DNA of 64,000 nt. It comes from Rhizobium album (GTDB taxonomy: Bacteria; Pseudomonadota; Alphaproteobacteria; Rhizobiales; Rhizobiaceae). Below are positions 26,455 to 35,288 of the stretch, piece by piece. Made by a program: the position numbers and the translations under genes. The notes below the pieces were generated by a model. That model was not told where the DNA came from. It saw only the letters and a program-made list of their open reading frames with translations, and searched no databases. Within the stretch, counting starts at the first letter, position 1, and each line of letters opens with the position of its first letter. The stretch is from NCBI RefSeq assembly GCF_003122325.1, contig NZ_QFBC01000008.1, forward strand, positions 202,981-266,980, in the 5' to 3' direction.

Positions 26455-27164
26455 CGCAGGTGCAGTTCCGCGATCTCGCCGGCATGACGGAATTCCTTGA
26501 GGCCGAGGCGTTGCAGGCGCGCGTCTGGGGAGAGGGCGATACGCCGGATCCCGCCGACCTGATGATGGTCATCCAGGCAGAGGGGGGGCTTGTCGGCGGC
26601 GCCTTTGCCGATGGCAAGCTGGTCGGATACGTGTTCGGCTTTCCGACGGCGACGGCCCATATCCAGCATTCCCATCGCCTTGCCGTCCTGCACGACATGC
26701 GTGGCCGGGGGCTTGGCGCCAAGCTGAAATGGTATCAGCGGCGCTGGTGCCTGGAGCGCGGCATTCGCCACGTGCGCTGGACTTTCGATCCGATGCGCGC
26801 GGTCAACGCGAACTTGAATACGAGCTGCCTCGGGGCGCGATCGAGCACATATCACCAGGACTATTATGGTGCGATGGGCGGCATAAACCAAGGCCTGCCT
26901 TCGGATCGCCTGCTGGTCGACTGGTTCCTGGACGAGCCCGATGTCGTCGAGAAATCGACGGGTGGTGGGTCTGGCAGGGTCCCGGACGGCTGGATGCGGA
27001 TTCCTCTGTCGCCGGCGACCGCTTCGGGAGAGGCGGATCCCCTGACGGCGAGACTTGCCTTGCGGGACCGCCTGCAGGGTGCCTTTGCCGAAGGAGCGGA
27101 GGTGGTCGGGTTCGATCCCGTTGCAAACGACTATCTGCTGCGACCAAGGAGCGTATCGGCATAA
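26451..27164 (+). CDS. GNAT-superfamily N-acyltransferase (COG3375-like)
   Basis: A 237-residue protein with the GNAT fold in its first half: GKLVGYVFGFPTATAHIQHS, then LAVLHDMRGRGLGAKLKWYQ (the R/Q-x-x-G-x-G/A acetyl-CoA motif, RGRGLG), and RHVRWTFDPMRAVNANLN. The RxTFDP-type segment and length belong to the predicted acyltransferase family often fused or adjacent to OSBS-like enzymes. Its start overlaps the racemase stop by 4 nt (ATGA), so the two products are probably made in fixed ratio and act in one pathway: N-succinylation of a D-amino acid, then racemisation. A desuccinylase was not found here, although the M81 peptidase is close by. Confidence 0.85.
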   Translation: MTQVQFRDLAGMTEFLEAEALQARVWGEGDTPDPADLMMVIQAEGGLVGGAFADGKLVGYVFGFPTATAHIQHSHRLAVLHDMRGRGLGAKLKWYQRRWCLERGIRHVRWTFDPMRAVNANLNTSCLGARSSTYHQDYYGAMGGINQGLPSDRLLVDWFLDEPDVVEKSTGGGSGRVPDGWMRIPLSPATASGEADPLTARLALRDRLQGAFAEGAEVVGFDPVANDYLLRPRSVSA

Positions 27165-27295
27165 CGTTGCGGCACCGATATCTGCCCAGCATTTCGCGGG
27201 ATCAAAGCGTCGAAACCCGCTATACAGGGAGACTGAACATGGCGCTGATTTGAGAGCCTTCAAGTTCAAGAACCGAAGTCGAAGGAAATCTCGAA

Positions 27296-28543
27296 ATGGC
27301 CATGTTGGAAAACAGGACGACGCCGTCAGGCGAGCTCGATTCAGGTTACGCCTGGTGGCGGCTCGTTCTTACGCTCGTTCTCGGCACCGTTGCCTGTGTC
27401 GGCAACTGGTCGGTGGTCGTGCTGCTGCCGACACTGGAGATCGAATTCGGCACGGTGCGAGGCGGTGCGTCGCTGCCCTATACCGGCACGATGCTTGGTT
27501 TTGCCGTCGGCGGCGTTGTCATGGGTCGCCTGGCCGACCGCGTCGGCATCGTCCTGCCCGTGATGATCGGAGCGTTCCTGCTGTGCGTCGGTTACGTGAT
27601 GGCTGCGCTCACCACCAATATCTGGCAATTCGCCGTTCTTTCGGCGGTGATCGGTCTCGGGTCAGCGGCCGGATTCGCGCCGCTGATATCGGATCTGTCG
27701 CATTGGTTCCGCAAGCACCGGGCGCTCGCCGTCGCCTTTGCCGCCTCCGGCAGTTATCTTTCCGGAGCCGTGTGGCCGCTGATCATCGAGCATTTCCAGG
27801 CAACGCATGGCTGGCGTTCCACCCTTATCGGCATTGGCCTGTTCGTCCCTCTCGTGATGGTGCCGACGGGGCTGTTGTTGAGACGCCGGCTGCAGAGCAC
27901 GACCTATGCCCAGGCCGAGGCCGTGACGGAGGCCGCCCGCAACGAGCTTGGCCTGAAGCCGAACGTGCTGCAGGCCATCCTTGTCGTTGCAGGCTTTGCC
28001 TGCTGCATGGCGATGTCGATGCCGCAGGTCCATATCGTCGCCTATTGCGGCGACCTTGGTTATGGCGTCGCCGTCGGTACGCAGATCATCGCCCTGATGC
28101 TCGGCCTTGGCGTGATCAGCCGCCTCGCTTCCGGTGCATTCGCCGACCGGATCGGCGCCGCGCCGATGCTGATCGTCGGCTCGTCCATGCAGGCCCTGGC
28201 GCTGCTGCTCTATCTGTTTTTCAACAGCCAGTCGTCGCTCTATGTGATCTCCGGGCTGTTCGGGCTCTTCCAGGGCGGCATCGTGCCGATGTATGCCGTG
28301 ATCATCCGCCAGTACCTGCCGCCTCGCGAAGCGGGTGTCCGTATCAGCCTGGTGTTGATGGCAACGGTGCTTGGCATGGCGTGCGGCGGGCTCGCCGCCG
28401 GCTACATCTTCGATGCCACCGGCTCCTACCGCCTGGCCTTCCTGCATGGATTTTTATGGAATTGCGTCAACCTCGTCCTGGTCGCCTGGCTGATGCTGTG
28501 GCCGAAGCTGGGCCGGCGGAAGTGGGAAGCGATGACGGCATGA
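27296..28543 (+). CDS. Major facilitator superfamily transporter (OxlT/monocarboxylate-like)
   Basis: A 415-residue inner-membrane carrier with 12 predicted helices. Motif A appears after helix 2 (MGRLADRVGIVLPVMIGAFL), and the second half repeats it weakly as SGAFADRIGAAPML. The layout resembles the oxalate/formate and monocarboxylate porter branch. ATG 27296 follows AAGGAAA; a second ATG two codons later is possible. It lies 131 bases after the acyltransferase on the same strand and could export or import a product of that pathway; the substrate cannot be predicted. Confidence 0.9.
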   Translation: MAMLENRTTPSGELDSGYAWWRLVLTLVLGTVACVGNWSVVVLLPTLEIEFGTVRGGASLPYTGTMLGFAVGGVVMGRLADRVGIVLPVMIGAFLLCVGYVMAALTTNIWQFAVLSAVIGLGSAAGFAPLISDLSHWFRKHRALAVAFAASGSYLSGAVWPLIIEHFQATHGWRSTLIGIGLFVPLVMVPTGLLLRRRLQSTTYAQAEAVTEAARNELGLKPNVLQAILVVAGFACCMAMSMPQVHIVAYCGDLGYGVAVGTQIIALMLGLGVISRLASGAFADRIGAAPMLIVGSSMQALALLLYLFFNSQSSLYVISGLFGLFQGGIVPMYAVIIRQYLPPREAGVRISLVLMATVLGMACGGLAAGYIFDATGSYRLAFLHGFLWNCVNLVLVAWLMLWPKLGRRKWEAMTA

Positions 28544-28600
28544 TCTTGTCGGGAACATCGGCGGGCCGCCGTCGTTTCAACTGGGACAAGGAGCGAAACC

Positions 28601-29038
28601 ATGCTGAAATCCCTGGTGACAGAAATTCTAGGCTCCCCCGTGGCGCCGCAGCCGGCGGCGGAGGGCCTGCAGCCATTTCGGGGCCTCAACCGGGTGCTTT
28701 TGATCTTCTCGGATCGCGATAACGCTGCTGCCGCGCGGCAGGAAAACCTGGTCCTGGCCGAGCGCGACGGGCTTGCGGAGCGCGACATGATCGTGCTTCG
28801 TATACGCGGCAGCGCCGTGCAGCCGCTGTTCGGATCGCCGCCGCCGCTCGACGCGGAGCGGTTGCGGCGCGATATGGATGTGGTGGACGGTGAGTTTTGC
28901 ACCGTTCTTGTCGCCAAGGACGGGACTTCCAAGCTGCGGGGTGGCAAACCGGTCAGCGCCGGCGAGATTTTTGCGCTGATCGATGCCATGTTGGATCAGG
29001 AAGCGGCAGCGCTTTCAGGTGCGGGGATGAAGCGGTAA
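28601..29038 (+). CDS. DUF4174 domain protein
   Basis: A 145-residue protein with the DUF4174 layout: FRGLNRVLLIFSDRDNAAAA, then LAERDGLAERDMIVLRIRGS, and a C-terminal FCTVLVAKDGTSKLRGGKPV. The domain has a thioredoxin-like predicted fold and unknown function; the usual thioredoxin cysteine pair is absent. Unlike many relatives it has no obvious signal peptide. It follows the MFS carrier by 57 bases with AAGGAGC as a ribosome binding site, so it probably belongs to the same transcript. Confidence 0.75.
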   Translation: MLKSLVTEILGSPVAPQPAAEGLQPFRGLNRVLLIFSDRDNAAAARQENLVLAERDGLAERDMIVLRIRGSAVQPLFGSPPPLDAERLRRDMDVVDGEFCTVLVAKDGTSKLRGGKPVSAGEIFALIDAMLDQEAAALSGAGMKR

Positions 29039-29059
29039 CAGGTTCGGCGGCCGGCCGGA

Positions 29060-29239
29060 TCAGGCAAATGCGCGAAGGTATCCTCGCGTTACCGCCCTGT
29101 CGCCTTCGAGGGGAAGCGAAAATGCAAAGCTCGGCAGATCCGGTAATTCGAGCGCCTGCTTCGCGCTCATGATGCCCAACGGCTGGCGGCCGCGATGATC
29201 GTTGACGGTGACTTCGATGAGTATCGGCTTCGTGTGCAT
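29060..29239 (-). CDS. Small hypothetical protein, 59 residues
   Basis: A short reading frame, too small for most gene finders, with a strong ribosome binding site (GAGGAG, 7 bases before the ATG at 29239). It encodes MHTKPILIEVTVNDHRGRQP and continues to a stop at 29060-29062 with IMSAKQALELPDLPSFAF. The composition looks like a genuine soluble alpha/beta peptide rather than antisense noise. A beta strand followed by an SAKQAL helix recalls small rhizobial DUF982-like proteins, but I cannot claim the family. It is convergent with the DUF4174 gene (22-base gap) and sits behind the sugar importer operon. Confidence 0.45.
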   Translation of the reverse strand: MHTKPILIEVTVNDHRGRQPLGIMSAKQALELPDLPSFAFSLPLEGDRAVTRGYLRAFA

Positions 29240-29430
29240 TTCGCTCTCCTCTTTGCTCCGGCGACAATCGGGCTATGAAATTGTCCTAGCAGGCTCGGTG
29301 GCTTCGCCGTGTTCCTTTCGAAACAGGCTGCAGTGTCCAAATTTGGACGCGGCCGGGCCGGCAGCCCGCATTATTGCTTCTGGGAGAAGATTTCGATGAG
29401 GGGTCTGAGATCCTCAGACGGCGCCGGCGC
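29240..29430. other. Intergenic stretch between small ORF and importer operon end
   Basis: About 190 bases containing the promoter region of the small gene on the reverse strand and the 3' end of the importer transcript. I see no clear terminator hairpin with a T tract and no further gene. Confidence 0.4.
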
Positions 29431-30414
29431 TCACGGTGCCTCGTGCCGCGCCATCAGCTTGGCCTGCAAAACGACGACGACAAGCAGGAAGGCGCCACGG
29501 ATGACGGATTGCCAGTAGGCCGACAGGGAAATCCAGCCGAGGCCGTTTTCGAAGTTCAGGATGTTGAAGACCATGGCAAGCAGCAGGGCGCCGGCAAGCG
29601 TCGCCCCGACCGAACCCGAGCCGCCCGTCAGCAGCGTGCCGCCGACCACGACCGACGCGATGGCAAAAAGCTCCCAGCCCACGCCCTCCGTCGGCTGGCC
29701 GGCGCCGAATTGCGAGGCGAGGATCACCCCTGCAAGGCCGGCGAGCATGCCGGAGGCGAGATAGACAGCGGCGAGCGTGCGTTCGACCTTGAGTCCCATC
29801 AGCCCGGCCGTCGCCTCGCCATCCCCGATCGCCAGGATATGGCGGCCGACAGGCAGCTTTTCGAGCACCAGCCAGCCAATGACATAGGCGCCGAGTCCGA
29901 TCCAGGCGGGGATGGGGAAGCCGAGGAAATCATCCTGGCCGATGACGGTGAAGCCCGTATCGTAGGAGACGGAGACCGACTGGTTGTTGGCGAGCAGCAG
30001 GCCGGTGCCATAGGCCGCCAGCATGGTCGCGAGCGTGGCGATAAAGGGCTGGATGCGCATTTTCGTGATGATGAAGCCGTTCAGCGCCCCGATGGCGAGC
30101 CCTGCCGCCATGCCGCCGAAAAGCCCGGCCGCCCAGTGATAGGGCGAGAGGAGGGCGGCGACCACGCTTGCCATTGCCGCCGTGCCGCCGACCGAAAGGT
30201 CGATGCCGCCGGTCATGATGACGAGCGCCATGCCGAGCGCGATCAGCGCGAACATGGAATTGTAGCGCAGGAAGCTGAGGATGTTGAATGGCGACAGAAA
30301 GTTGTCGTAGCGCAGCGCCCCAAACAGGATGAGGCCGAAAAGCGCGAGGATGACGCCGATGCGGGCGAGATCGCCCGAGGACTTGATGGCGAAGGGGCGG
30401 AGGAGGGCGTGCAT
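29431..30414 (-). CDS. yjfF: Sugar ABC permease, YjfF-like
   Basis: A 327-residue ribose-type (BPD_transp_2) permease with 8-10 helices. Conserved signatures: LIALGMALVIMTGGIDLSVG (residues 58-77) and IASVVVGGTLLTGGSGSVGA (about 250-270). Together with the next permease, a YtfR-like ATPase and a YtfQ-like binding protein it reproduces the four-part YtfQRT-YjfF galactofuranose importer of E. coli, where the two permeases are different. It starts 12 bases after the YtfT-like gene and ends the operon. The symbol is assigned by position and similarity. Confidence 0.85.
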   Translation of the reverse strand: MHALLRPFAIKSSGDLARIGVILALFGLILFGALRYDNFLSPFNILSFLRYNSMFALIALGMALVIMTGGIDLSVGGTAAMASVVAALLSPYHWAAGLFGGMAAGLAIGALNGFIITKMRIQPFIATLATMLAAYGTGLLLANNQSVSVSYDTGFTVIGQDDFLGFPIPAWIGLGAYVIGWLVLEKLPVGRHILAIGDGEATAGLMGLKVERTLAAVYLASGMLAGLAGVILASQFGAGQPTEGVGWELFAIASVVVGGTLLTGGSGSVGATLAGALLLAMVFNILNFENGLGWISLSAYWQSVIRGAFLLVVVVLQAKLMARHEAP

Positions 30415-30426
30415 GGAGTGGTCTCC

Positions 30427-31437
30427 TCAATGCCTGTCGGCGCGTTGCTGGATGAAGACGGCGAGCACGATCAGCCCGGCCTTGACGATGAGGGCGGCGG
30501 CATCCGGCACGCCGTTGGCGAGCAGCGTGTAACGCACGAGCTGGATGACGAAGGCGCCGAGCAGGGTGCCGACGACGTTGGCCCGGCCGCCGGTCAGGAG
30601 CGTGCCGCCGACGGCGACGGCGGCGATGGCGTCGAGTTCCATGCCGAGACCGACGAGATTGGCATCGCTTGCGGAATTGCGCGCGACCACGACGAGGCCG
30701 GCCAGGCCCGCCAGCGCCCCGCTGATCATGTAGACGAACAGCTTGACGCGTTTGACCGGAATACCGGTCAGCCGCGCCGCTTTCTCGTTGCCGCCGACGG
30801 CGATGATCTGCCGGCCGATGACCGTGTAGCGGATCATCGCGAAGGCGAGCACGACGATGACGATCATCAGCACGACCTGTGCCGGGATGCCGGCGATGCG
30901 GCCCATGGCGATGAACTGGAAACCCTCGTTCTTGAAGACCTGCAGGTTGCCGTTGGTCATGACCTGCGCGATACCGCGGCCGGCGATGAAGAGAACGAGT
31001 GTCGCGATGATCGGCTGGATGGAGAAGCGGGTGACGAGCAGTCCGTTGAACAGGCCGAACACGCCGGCGACCGCGACGGGGATCAGGAAGGCGAGAGCCA
31101 CGGCGAACGCCATGTTGTCCACCTGCCAGAACTGGCCCATGAAGATCATCGGCGCCAGCGCGCCCGCTATCGCCATCAGCGAACCGACCGAAAGGTCGAT
31201 GCCGCCGGTGGCGATGACGAGCGTCATGCCGGTGGCGACGATGACGATGGTGGCGACCTGCGTCAGGTTCACGTTGAGCGTCTGCCAGGACAGAAAGTTC
31301 GGTGTCACCGCGATGTTGAAGATGATCAGCGCCAGGAAGGCGACAAAGGTGCCGTAGCGGCTTGCGAGCGTGAGCAGCCGGCTGCCGGAAGACAGCGTGC
31401 CTGACGGCTGCGGGGCAGGGGTCTCGATTGTCGTCAT
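30427..31437 (-). CDS. ytfT: Sugar ABC permease, YtfT-like
   Basis: A 336-residue ribose-type permease. It shows TQVATIVIVATGMTLVIATG then GIDLSVGSLMAIAGALAP, FSIQPIIATLVLFIAGRGIA, and AIAAVAVGGTLLTGGRANVV. It forms the heterodimeric channel with the YjfF-like protein. The ATG overlaps the stop of the ATPase gene by 4 nt, giving translational coupling. Confidence 0.88.
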   Translation of the reverse strand: MTTIETPAPQPSGTLSSGSRLLTLASRYGTFVAFLALIIFNIAVTPNFLSWQTLNVNLTQVATIVIVATGMTLVIATGGIDLSVGSLMAIAGALAPMIFMGQFWQVDNMAFAVALAFLIPVAVAGVFGLFNGLLVTRFSIQPIIATLVLFIAGRGIAQVMTNGNLQVFKNEGFQFIAMGRIAGIPAQVVLMIVIVVLAFAMIRYTVIGRQIIAVGGNEKAARLTGIPVKRVKLFVYMISGALAGLAGLVVVARNSASDANLVGLGMELDAIAAVAVGGTLLTGGRANVVGTLLGAFVIQLVRYTLLANGVPDAAALIVKAGLIVLAVFIQQRADRH

Positions 31438-32942
31438 GCGATTTCACCTTCCGGGGCCACCTGATGGGCCATGGCGGAAAGCAGCGCCGCCTCGCTCAGA
31501 TCCTTGCGCGGCAGCGTCGCCACCGACGTGCCGTCGCTGAGCACGGTGACGCGGTCGGCGGCGGCGAGAAGCTCTTCCAGCTCGGAAGAAATCATCAGGA
31601 CGCTCAGCCCTTCGTCTGCGAGGTTGCGCAACAGCTTGAGGATTTCGGATTTCGCGCCGATATCGATGCCGCGGGTCGGCTCGTCGATGATCAGGACGCG
31701 CGGATCGGTGGCGAGCCAGCGGGCGAGCAGCACCTTCTGCTGGTTGCCGCCCGAAAGTTCCTTGATCGGCTGGTCAGGCGATGCGCATTTGACGCCGAGC
31801 GCGCGAATGTAGCGCGTGACGATCTCGTCCTGCCTGGCGCGATCGACGATGCCGGCTTTCTTCAGCTTGGGCAGCAGCGCCAGCGTCATGTTCTCGCGGA
31901 TGCTCATGTCGGGCACGATGCCGTCGATCTTGCGGTCCTCGGAAACGAGGCCGATGCCGTCGGCGATCGCATCCGCCGGCTCGCGGTAGACGCGCTCCTT
32001 TCCGTCCATGCGGATGGTGCCCCGCTGCATCCTGTCGGCGCCGAAGATCAGCCGCGCCGTCTCCGTGCGGCCGGAGCCGAGCAGGCCGGCAAGACCCGAT
32101 ATCTCGCCCTCGCGCACGGTCAGGCTGACATCACGCACGCGCACCCCGGCGCCGGCGTTTTCGACGACAAGGCGGGCGGGACGCTCGGGCACGTCCTGAT
32201 CGGGCGCCATCGCCTGGAAGGCGGCGAGTTCCTTGCCGAGCATATGGCGCACCAGCGCCATCTTGGGCATGTCGGCCATCGGACTCTTGGCGACGGTCTG
32301 GCCGTCGCGCATGATCGTCACGCGGTCGCAGATGGCATAAAGCTCGTCCAGCCGGTGACCGATGAAGATGACGGCGACGCCGGAGCGTTTCAGCGTGCGG
32401 ATCGTCTCGAAGAGCACGGCGACCTCGCGTTCGTCCAGCGAAGAGGTCGGCTCGTCCATGATGACGAGGCGGGCGTTTTGCGTGACGGCGCGGGCGATCG
32501 CCACCATCTGTCGGGTCGCGGCATCGAAATGCGCGACGGGACGGTCGACGTCGATGGAAAGATTGAAGGTTTTCAGCACGGCCTCGGCGCCGCGGCGCAT
32601 GGCGGCGTGGTCGATCAGCCCGAAGCGTTTCGGCTCGCGGGAGAGGTAGATGTTCTCGGCCACCGAGCGCTGCGGGGCAAGGTTGATTTCCTGGTAGATG
32701 GTCGCGATGCCGGCGCTTTGCGCTTCTGCCGGCATGGTGAAATCGATATTCCTGCCGTTGAAGGTGATGCTGCCCTCATCTCGGCGATAAACGCCGGTGA
32801 GAATCTTGATGAGCGTCGACTTGCCTGCGCCGTTCTGGCCGACAAGCGCCATGACTTCCGCCGGCTCCACCTCCAGAGAGGCGGATTTGAGCGCGACGAC
32901 GCCGGCAAACGCCTTCGAAATGCCCTGCATGGAAAGAAGCAT
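31434..32942 (-). CDS. ytfR: Sugar ABC transporter ATPase with two nucleotide-binding domains, YtfR-like
   Basis: A 502-residue duplicated ATPase of the RbsA/MglA/YtfR type. NBD1: Walker A GQNGAGKST (residues 35-43), DAATRQMVAIARAV in place of a canonical signature, Walker B LVIMDEPTSSLD. NBD2: degenerate Walker A LLGSGRTE, signature LSGGNQQKVLLARWL and LIIDEPTRGIDIGAK. Signature in NBD1 is normally degenerate in this family. ATG 32942 has GAGGAGAA in front. It energises the two permeases encoded next. Confidence 0.92.
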   Translation of the reverse strand: MLLSMQGISKAFAGVVALKSASLEVEPAEVMALVGQNGAGKSTLIKILTGVYRRDEGSITFNGRNIDFTMPAEAQSAGIATIYQEINLAPQRSVAENIYLSREPKRFGLIDHAAMRRGAEAVLKTFNLSIDVDRPVAHFDAATRQMVAIARAVTQNARLVIMDEPTSSLDEREVAVLFETIRTLKRSGVAVIFIGHRLDELYAICDRVTIMRDGQTVAKSPMADMPKMALVRHMLGKELAAFQAMAPDQDVPERPARLVVENAGAGVRVRDVSLTVREGEISGLAGLLGSGRTETARLIFGADRMQRGTIRMDGKERVYREPADAIADGIGLVSEDRKIDGIVPDMSIRENMTLALLPKLKKAGIVDRARQDEIVTRYIRALGVKCASPDQPIKELSGGNQQKVLLARWLATDPRVLIIDEPTRGIDIGAKSEILKLLRNLADEGLSVLMISSELEELLAAADRVTVLSDGTSVATLPRKDLSEAALLSAMAHQVAPEGEIA

Positions 32943-33061
32943 CGGGGTTCTCCTCTATCCCAAACGCATGACGAGCCTACACCCGAACTGGCCAAAGGTC
33001 GCTCGAAAAAACGGCCGAGACGGTTTCGCCGCCCCGACCGCAAAAGGCTTGGGAGTTTTGG

Positions 33062-34042
33062 TCAGTAGGCGTTGGCGAGTTCGGCGGCCGCGTTGGAAGC
33101 GTCGTAGAACTTGTCCTCGTTCACCAGGGTGGGCTCGATCTTCTCGCCCTTGGCGTAACGCTGCATCGTTTCGAACGCCTTGGGTCCGAAGCGCGGGTTG
33201 CACTCGACGACCGCCGCGATCTTGCCGTCGACGACGAGCTGGACGGCTTCCTTGCCGCCGTCGATGGAGAGCACGAGCACATCCTTGCCCGGCACCTTGC
33301 CGGCCGCTTCCAGCGCCGCGATGGCGCCGATCGCCATTTCGTCGTTGTGGGCGTAGATGATGTCCGCATCCGGATGCGCCTGAAGCAGGGCTTCCGCAAC
33401 CTGGCGGCCCTTGTCGCGGGCGAAGTCGCCGGTCTGCGAGGCGACGATCTCGAAGCCGCCGGCCGCCTGGATCGCTTCGTCAAAGCCCTTCTTGCGGTCG
33501 TTGGCGGGCGAAGAACCGGTCGTGCCTTCCAGTTCGATGATCTTCGACTTGCCGTTGGCGTTCTTGGCCAGCCATTCGGCGACGCGCTTGCCTTCCTCGA
33601 CGAAATTCGAGCCGATGAAGGTCAGGTAGTCTTCGCCGGCTTTGGCAAGCGACGGATCGACCGAGCGGTCGAGCAGGATGACCGGGATGCCGGCCTTCTT
33701 GGCCGCCATGACGGCGGGGATCAGCGGCTTTTCTTCGCGCGGCGCGAGGAAGATGACGTCGACGCCCTGGGCGATCATCGAATTGACGTCGGCGACCTGC
33801 TTGGCGGCCGAGCCGGCAGCGTCCGTATAGACCAGCTGGTAGCCGAGCTTTTCAGCCTCGGCCTTCATGCTGTTCGTCTGGGCGATGCGCCAGGGATTGT
33901 TGGATTCGGTCTGCGCGAAGCCGACCTTGTAGGTGTCCTTCTGTGCCAGCTTCGGCACTTCTGCGATGGCGACGCCGGCGATGGCAAGCGTGCCGACGGC
34001 AGTTGCCGCAAGCAAGAAGGTGCGACGGGACATGGATGTCAT
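33062..34042 (-). CDS. ytfQ: Sugar-binding protein, YtfQ (galactofuranose-binding) like
   Basis: A 326-residue periplasmic binding protein. The signal peptide MTSMSRRTFLLAATAVGTLA carries RR and a hydrophobic core. The mature part follows E. coli YtfQ closely: VGFAQTESNNPWRIAQTNSM, AQGVDVIFLAPREEKPLIPA, IPVILLDRSVD, IIELEGTTGSSPANDRKKGF and YAHNDEMAIGAIAALEAAGK. YtfQ binds galactofuranose; the ligand here is inferred to be a furanose or related pentose/hexose. ATG 34042 follows GGGAGGAG, better than the distant start at 34096. It is the first gene of the operon, divergent from its LacI regulator. Confidence 0.9.
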   Translation of the reverse strand: MTSMSRRTFLLAATAVGTLAIAGVAIAEVPKLAQKDTYKVGFAQTESNNPWRIAQTNSMKAEAEKLGYQLVYTDAAGSAAKQVADVNSMIAQGVDVIFLAPREEKPLIPAVMAAKKAGIPVILLDRSVDPSLAKAGEDYLTFIGSNFVEEGKRVAEWLAKNANGKSKIIELEGTTGSSPANDRKKGFDEAIQAAGGFEIVASQTGDFARDKGRQVAEALLQAHPDADIIYAHNDEMAIGAIAALEAAGKVPGKDVLVLSIDGGKEAVQLVVDGKIAAVVECNPRFGPKAFETMQRYAKGEKIEPTLVNEDKFYDASNAAAELANAY

Positions 34043-34124
34043 GAGCGATTTCTCCTCCCAGGTTATGGCCGGTGCTCCTCTACCGGACGTGAGCAAATTC
34101 CTGCTTCACATGTGCAAATCTTGC

Positions 34125-34139
34125 GCTAATAATATTAGC
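34125..34139. promoter_or_regulatory. LacI-type operator palindrome
   Basis: GCTAATAATATTAGC is a perfect 15-nt palindrome (7-bp arms, central A). It lies in the 175-base divergent region between the binding-protein gene and the lacI-type gene, with TTGC and GTCAA flanks adding partial symmetry. This is the expected operator for the neighbouring regulator. It is about 85 bases upstream of both start codons. Confidence 0.65.
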
Positions 34140-34217
34140 AGTCAAGAGCCAAAATTATGAGCACTTGCAAAAAAGGCGTGTGCAGTGCAAAGCACGGCGA
34201 GGGGTGAGGAACGACGC

Positions 34218-35288
34218 ATGGCCAAAGGAAACGGGCGCAATACGGACAAAAACGGCAGCGGACGCCCGACCATGACGGATATCGCCCGCATCGCCGGCGT
34301 GTCCCAATCCAGCGTTTCGCTCGTGCTCAATGAAATGTCCGGCTCGCGCATTTCGGTGGAAACGCAGCAGAAGGTGCGCGAGGCTGCTCATAAAATTGGT
34401 TATAGACTGCCGGCCACGCGCGGCACCGTCGCCGCGACACCCGTGGTGGAGAAGGATACCATCGCCTTCATCGTCGATGAAATCTCCACCAGCCCCCATC
34501 CGGTCGTCAGTCTGGACGGCATTCGTGACTATGCCTTCGAGCAGGGACTGCTGGTTTCCGCCCATGTCACGCGCTCGAACCCGGACCTGGAGCAGGCCGT
34601 TCTGCGCTCCGTCCTGCGCGATCCCTCTATTGCCGGCGTCATCTACGCGACCATCTTCACGCGCAAGGTTTCCGTGCCGCCGGCGCTGAAATCCATCCCG
34701 ACCGTCCTGCTCAATTGTTATTGCGAGCCGCGCCAGCATGTGGCGATCGTGCCCGGCGAGGTGGTGGGCGGCTTCGCGGCGACGGCGCACCTGACGGCGC
34801 TGGGGCACAAGCGCATCGGTTTCATCAACGGCGAGCCGTGGATGGACGCCGCGATGGACCGCCTGAAGGGTTACAAGCAGGCCCTTGCCACGGCCGACAT
34901 CGCCTTCGACGAGAGCCTGGTGCGCGACGGCGACTGGTTGCCCTTGCGCGGCTATGAAGCAGGTATCGAACTGCTGTCCATGGCCAACCGCCCGACGGCG
35001 ATCTTCTGCGGCAACGACCTGATGGCGATCGGTGTCATGGAGGCGGCGCAGGAAAAGGGGCTGCGCGTGCCGCAGGACGTCTCCGTCATGGGGTACGACG
35101 ACCAGGAGTTGGCGCGCTACACGCATCCGCCGCTCTCGACGCTTGTCCTGCCCAACTACGAGATGGGCCAGAAGGCGGCGGGATACCTCATCGACATGGC
35201 GATCCACGGCAAGCAGATCCGCCCGATGACCATCAAGGTCGACGGTCCCCTGGTGGTCCGCGAAACCACGGGCGCCATGTGCCGCTGA
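34218..35288 (+). CDS. LacI/GalR family transcriptional regulator
   Basis: A 356-residue regulator with the LacI HTH at the N-terminus (TMTDIARIAGVSQSSVSLVL about residues 18-37) including the hinge region with ISVETQQKVREAAHKIGYRL. The rest is a periplasmic-binding-protein-like effector domain: VTRSNPDLEQAVLRSVLRDP, HLTALGHKRIGFINGEPWMD, FCGNDLMAIGVMEAAQEKGL and VSVMGYDDQELARYTHPPLS. ATG 34218 follows GGGGTGAGG; the frame is open from 34185. It most likely represses the divergent sugar importer until the sugar binds, acting at the palindrome at 34125-34139. Confidence 0.93.
   Translation: MAKGNGRNTDKNGSGRPTMTDIARIAGVSQSSVSLVLNEMSGSRISVETQQKVREAAHKIGYRLPATRGTVAATPVVEKDTIAFIVDEISTSPHPVVSLDGIRDYAFEQGLLVSAHVTRSNPDLEQAVLRSVLRDPSIAGVIYATIFTRKVSVPPALKSIPTVLLNCYCEPRQHVAIVPGEVVGGFAATAHLTALGHKRIGFINGEPWMDAAMDRLKGYKQALATADIAFDESLVRDGDWLPLRGYEAGIELLSMANRPTAIFCGNDLMAIGVMEAAQEKGLRVPQDVSVMGYDDQELARYTHPPLSTLVLPNYEMGQKAAGYLIDMAIHGKQIRPMTIKVDGPLVVRETTGAMCR

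Noticed and set aside
29374..31404. A 676-codon forward frame opposite the sugar permeases
   Set aside because: Low-complexity acidic/basic composition typical of antisense frames; reverse-strand genes are certain.
32943..33061. Possible terminator after the YtfQ-like gene
   Set aside because: GC-rich sequence followed by TTTTTT on the reverse strand, but I could not draw a stem without several mismatches, and the operon must continue into the ATPase gene.
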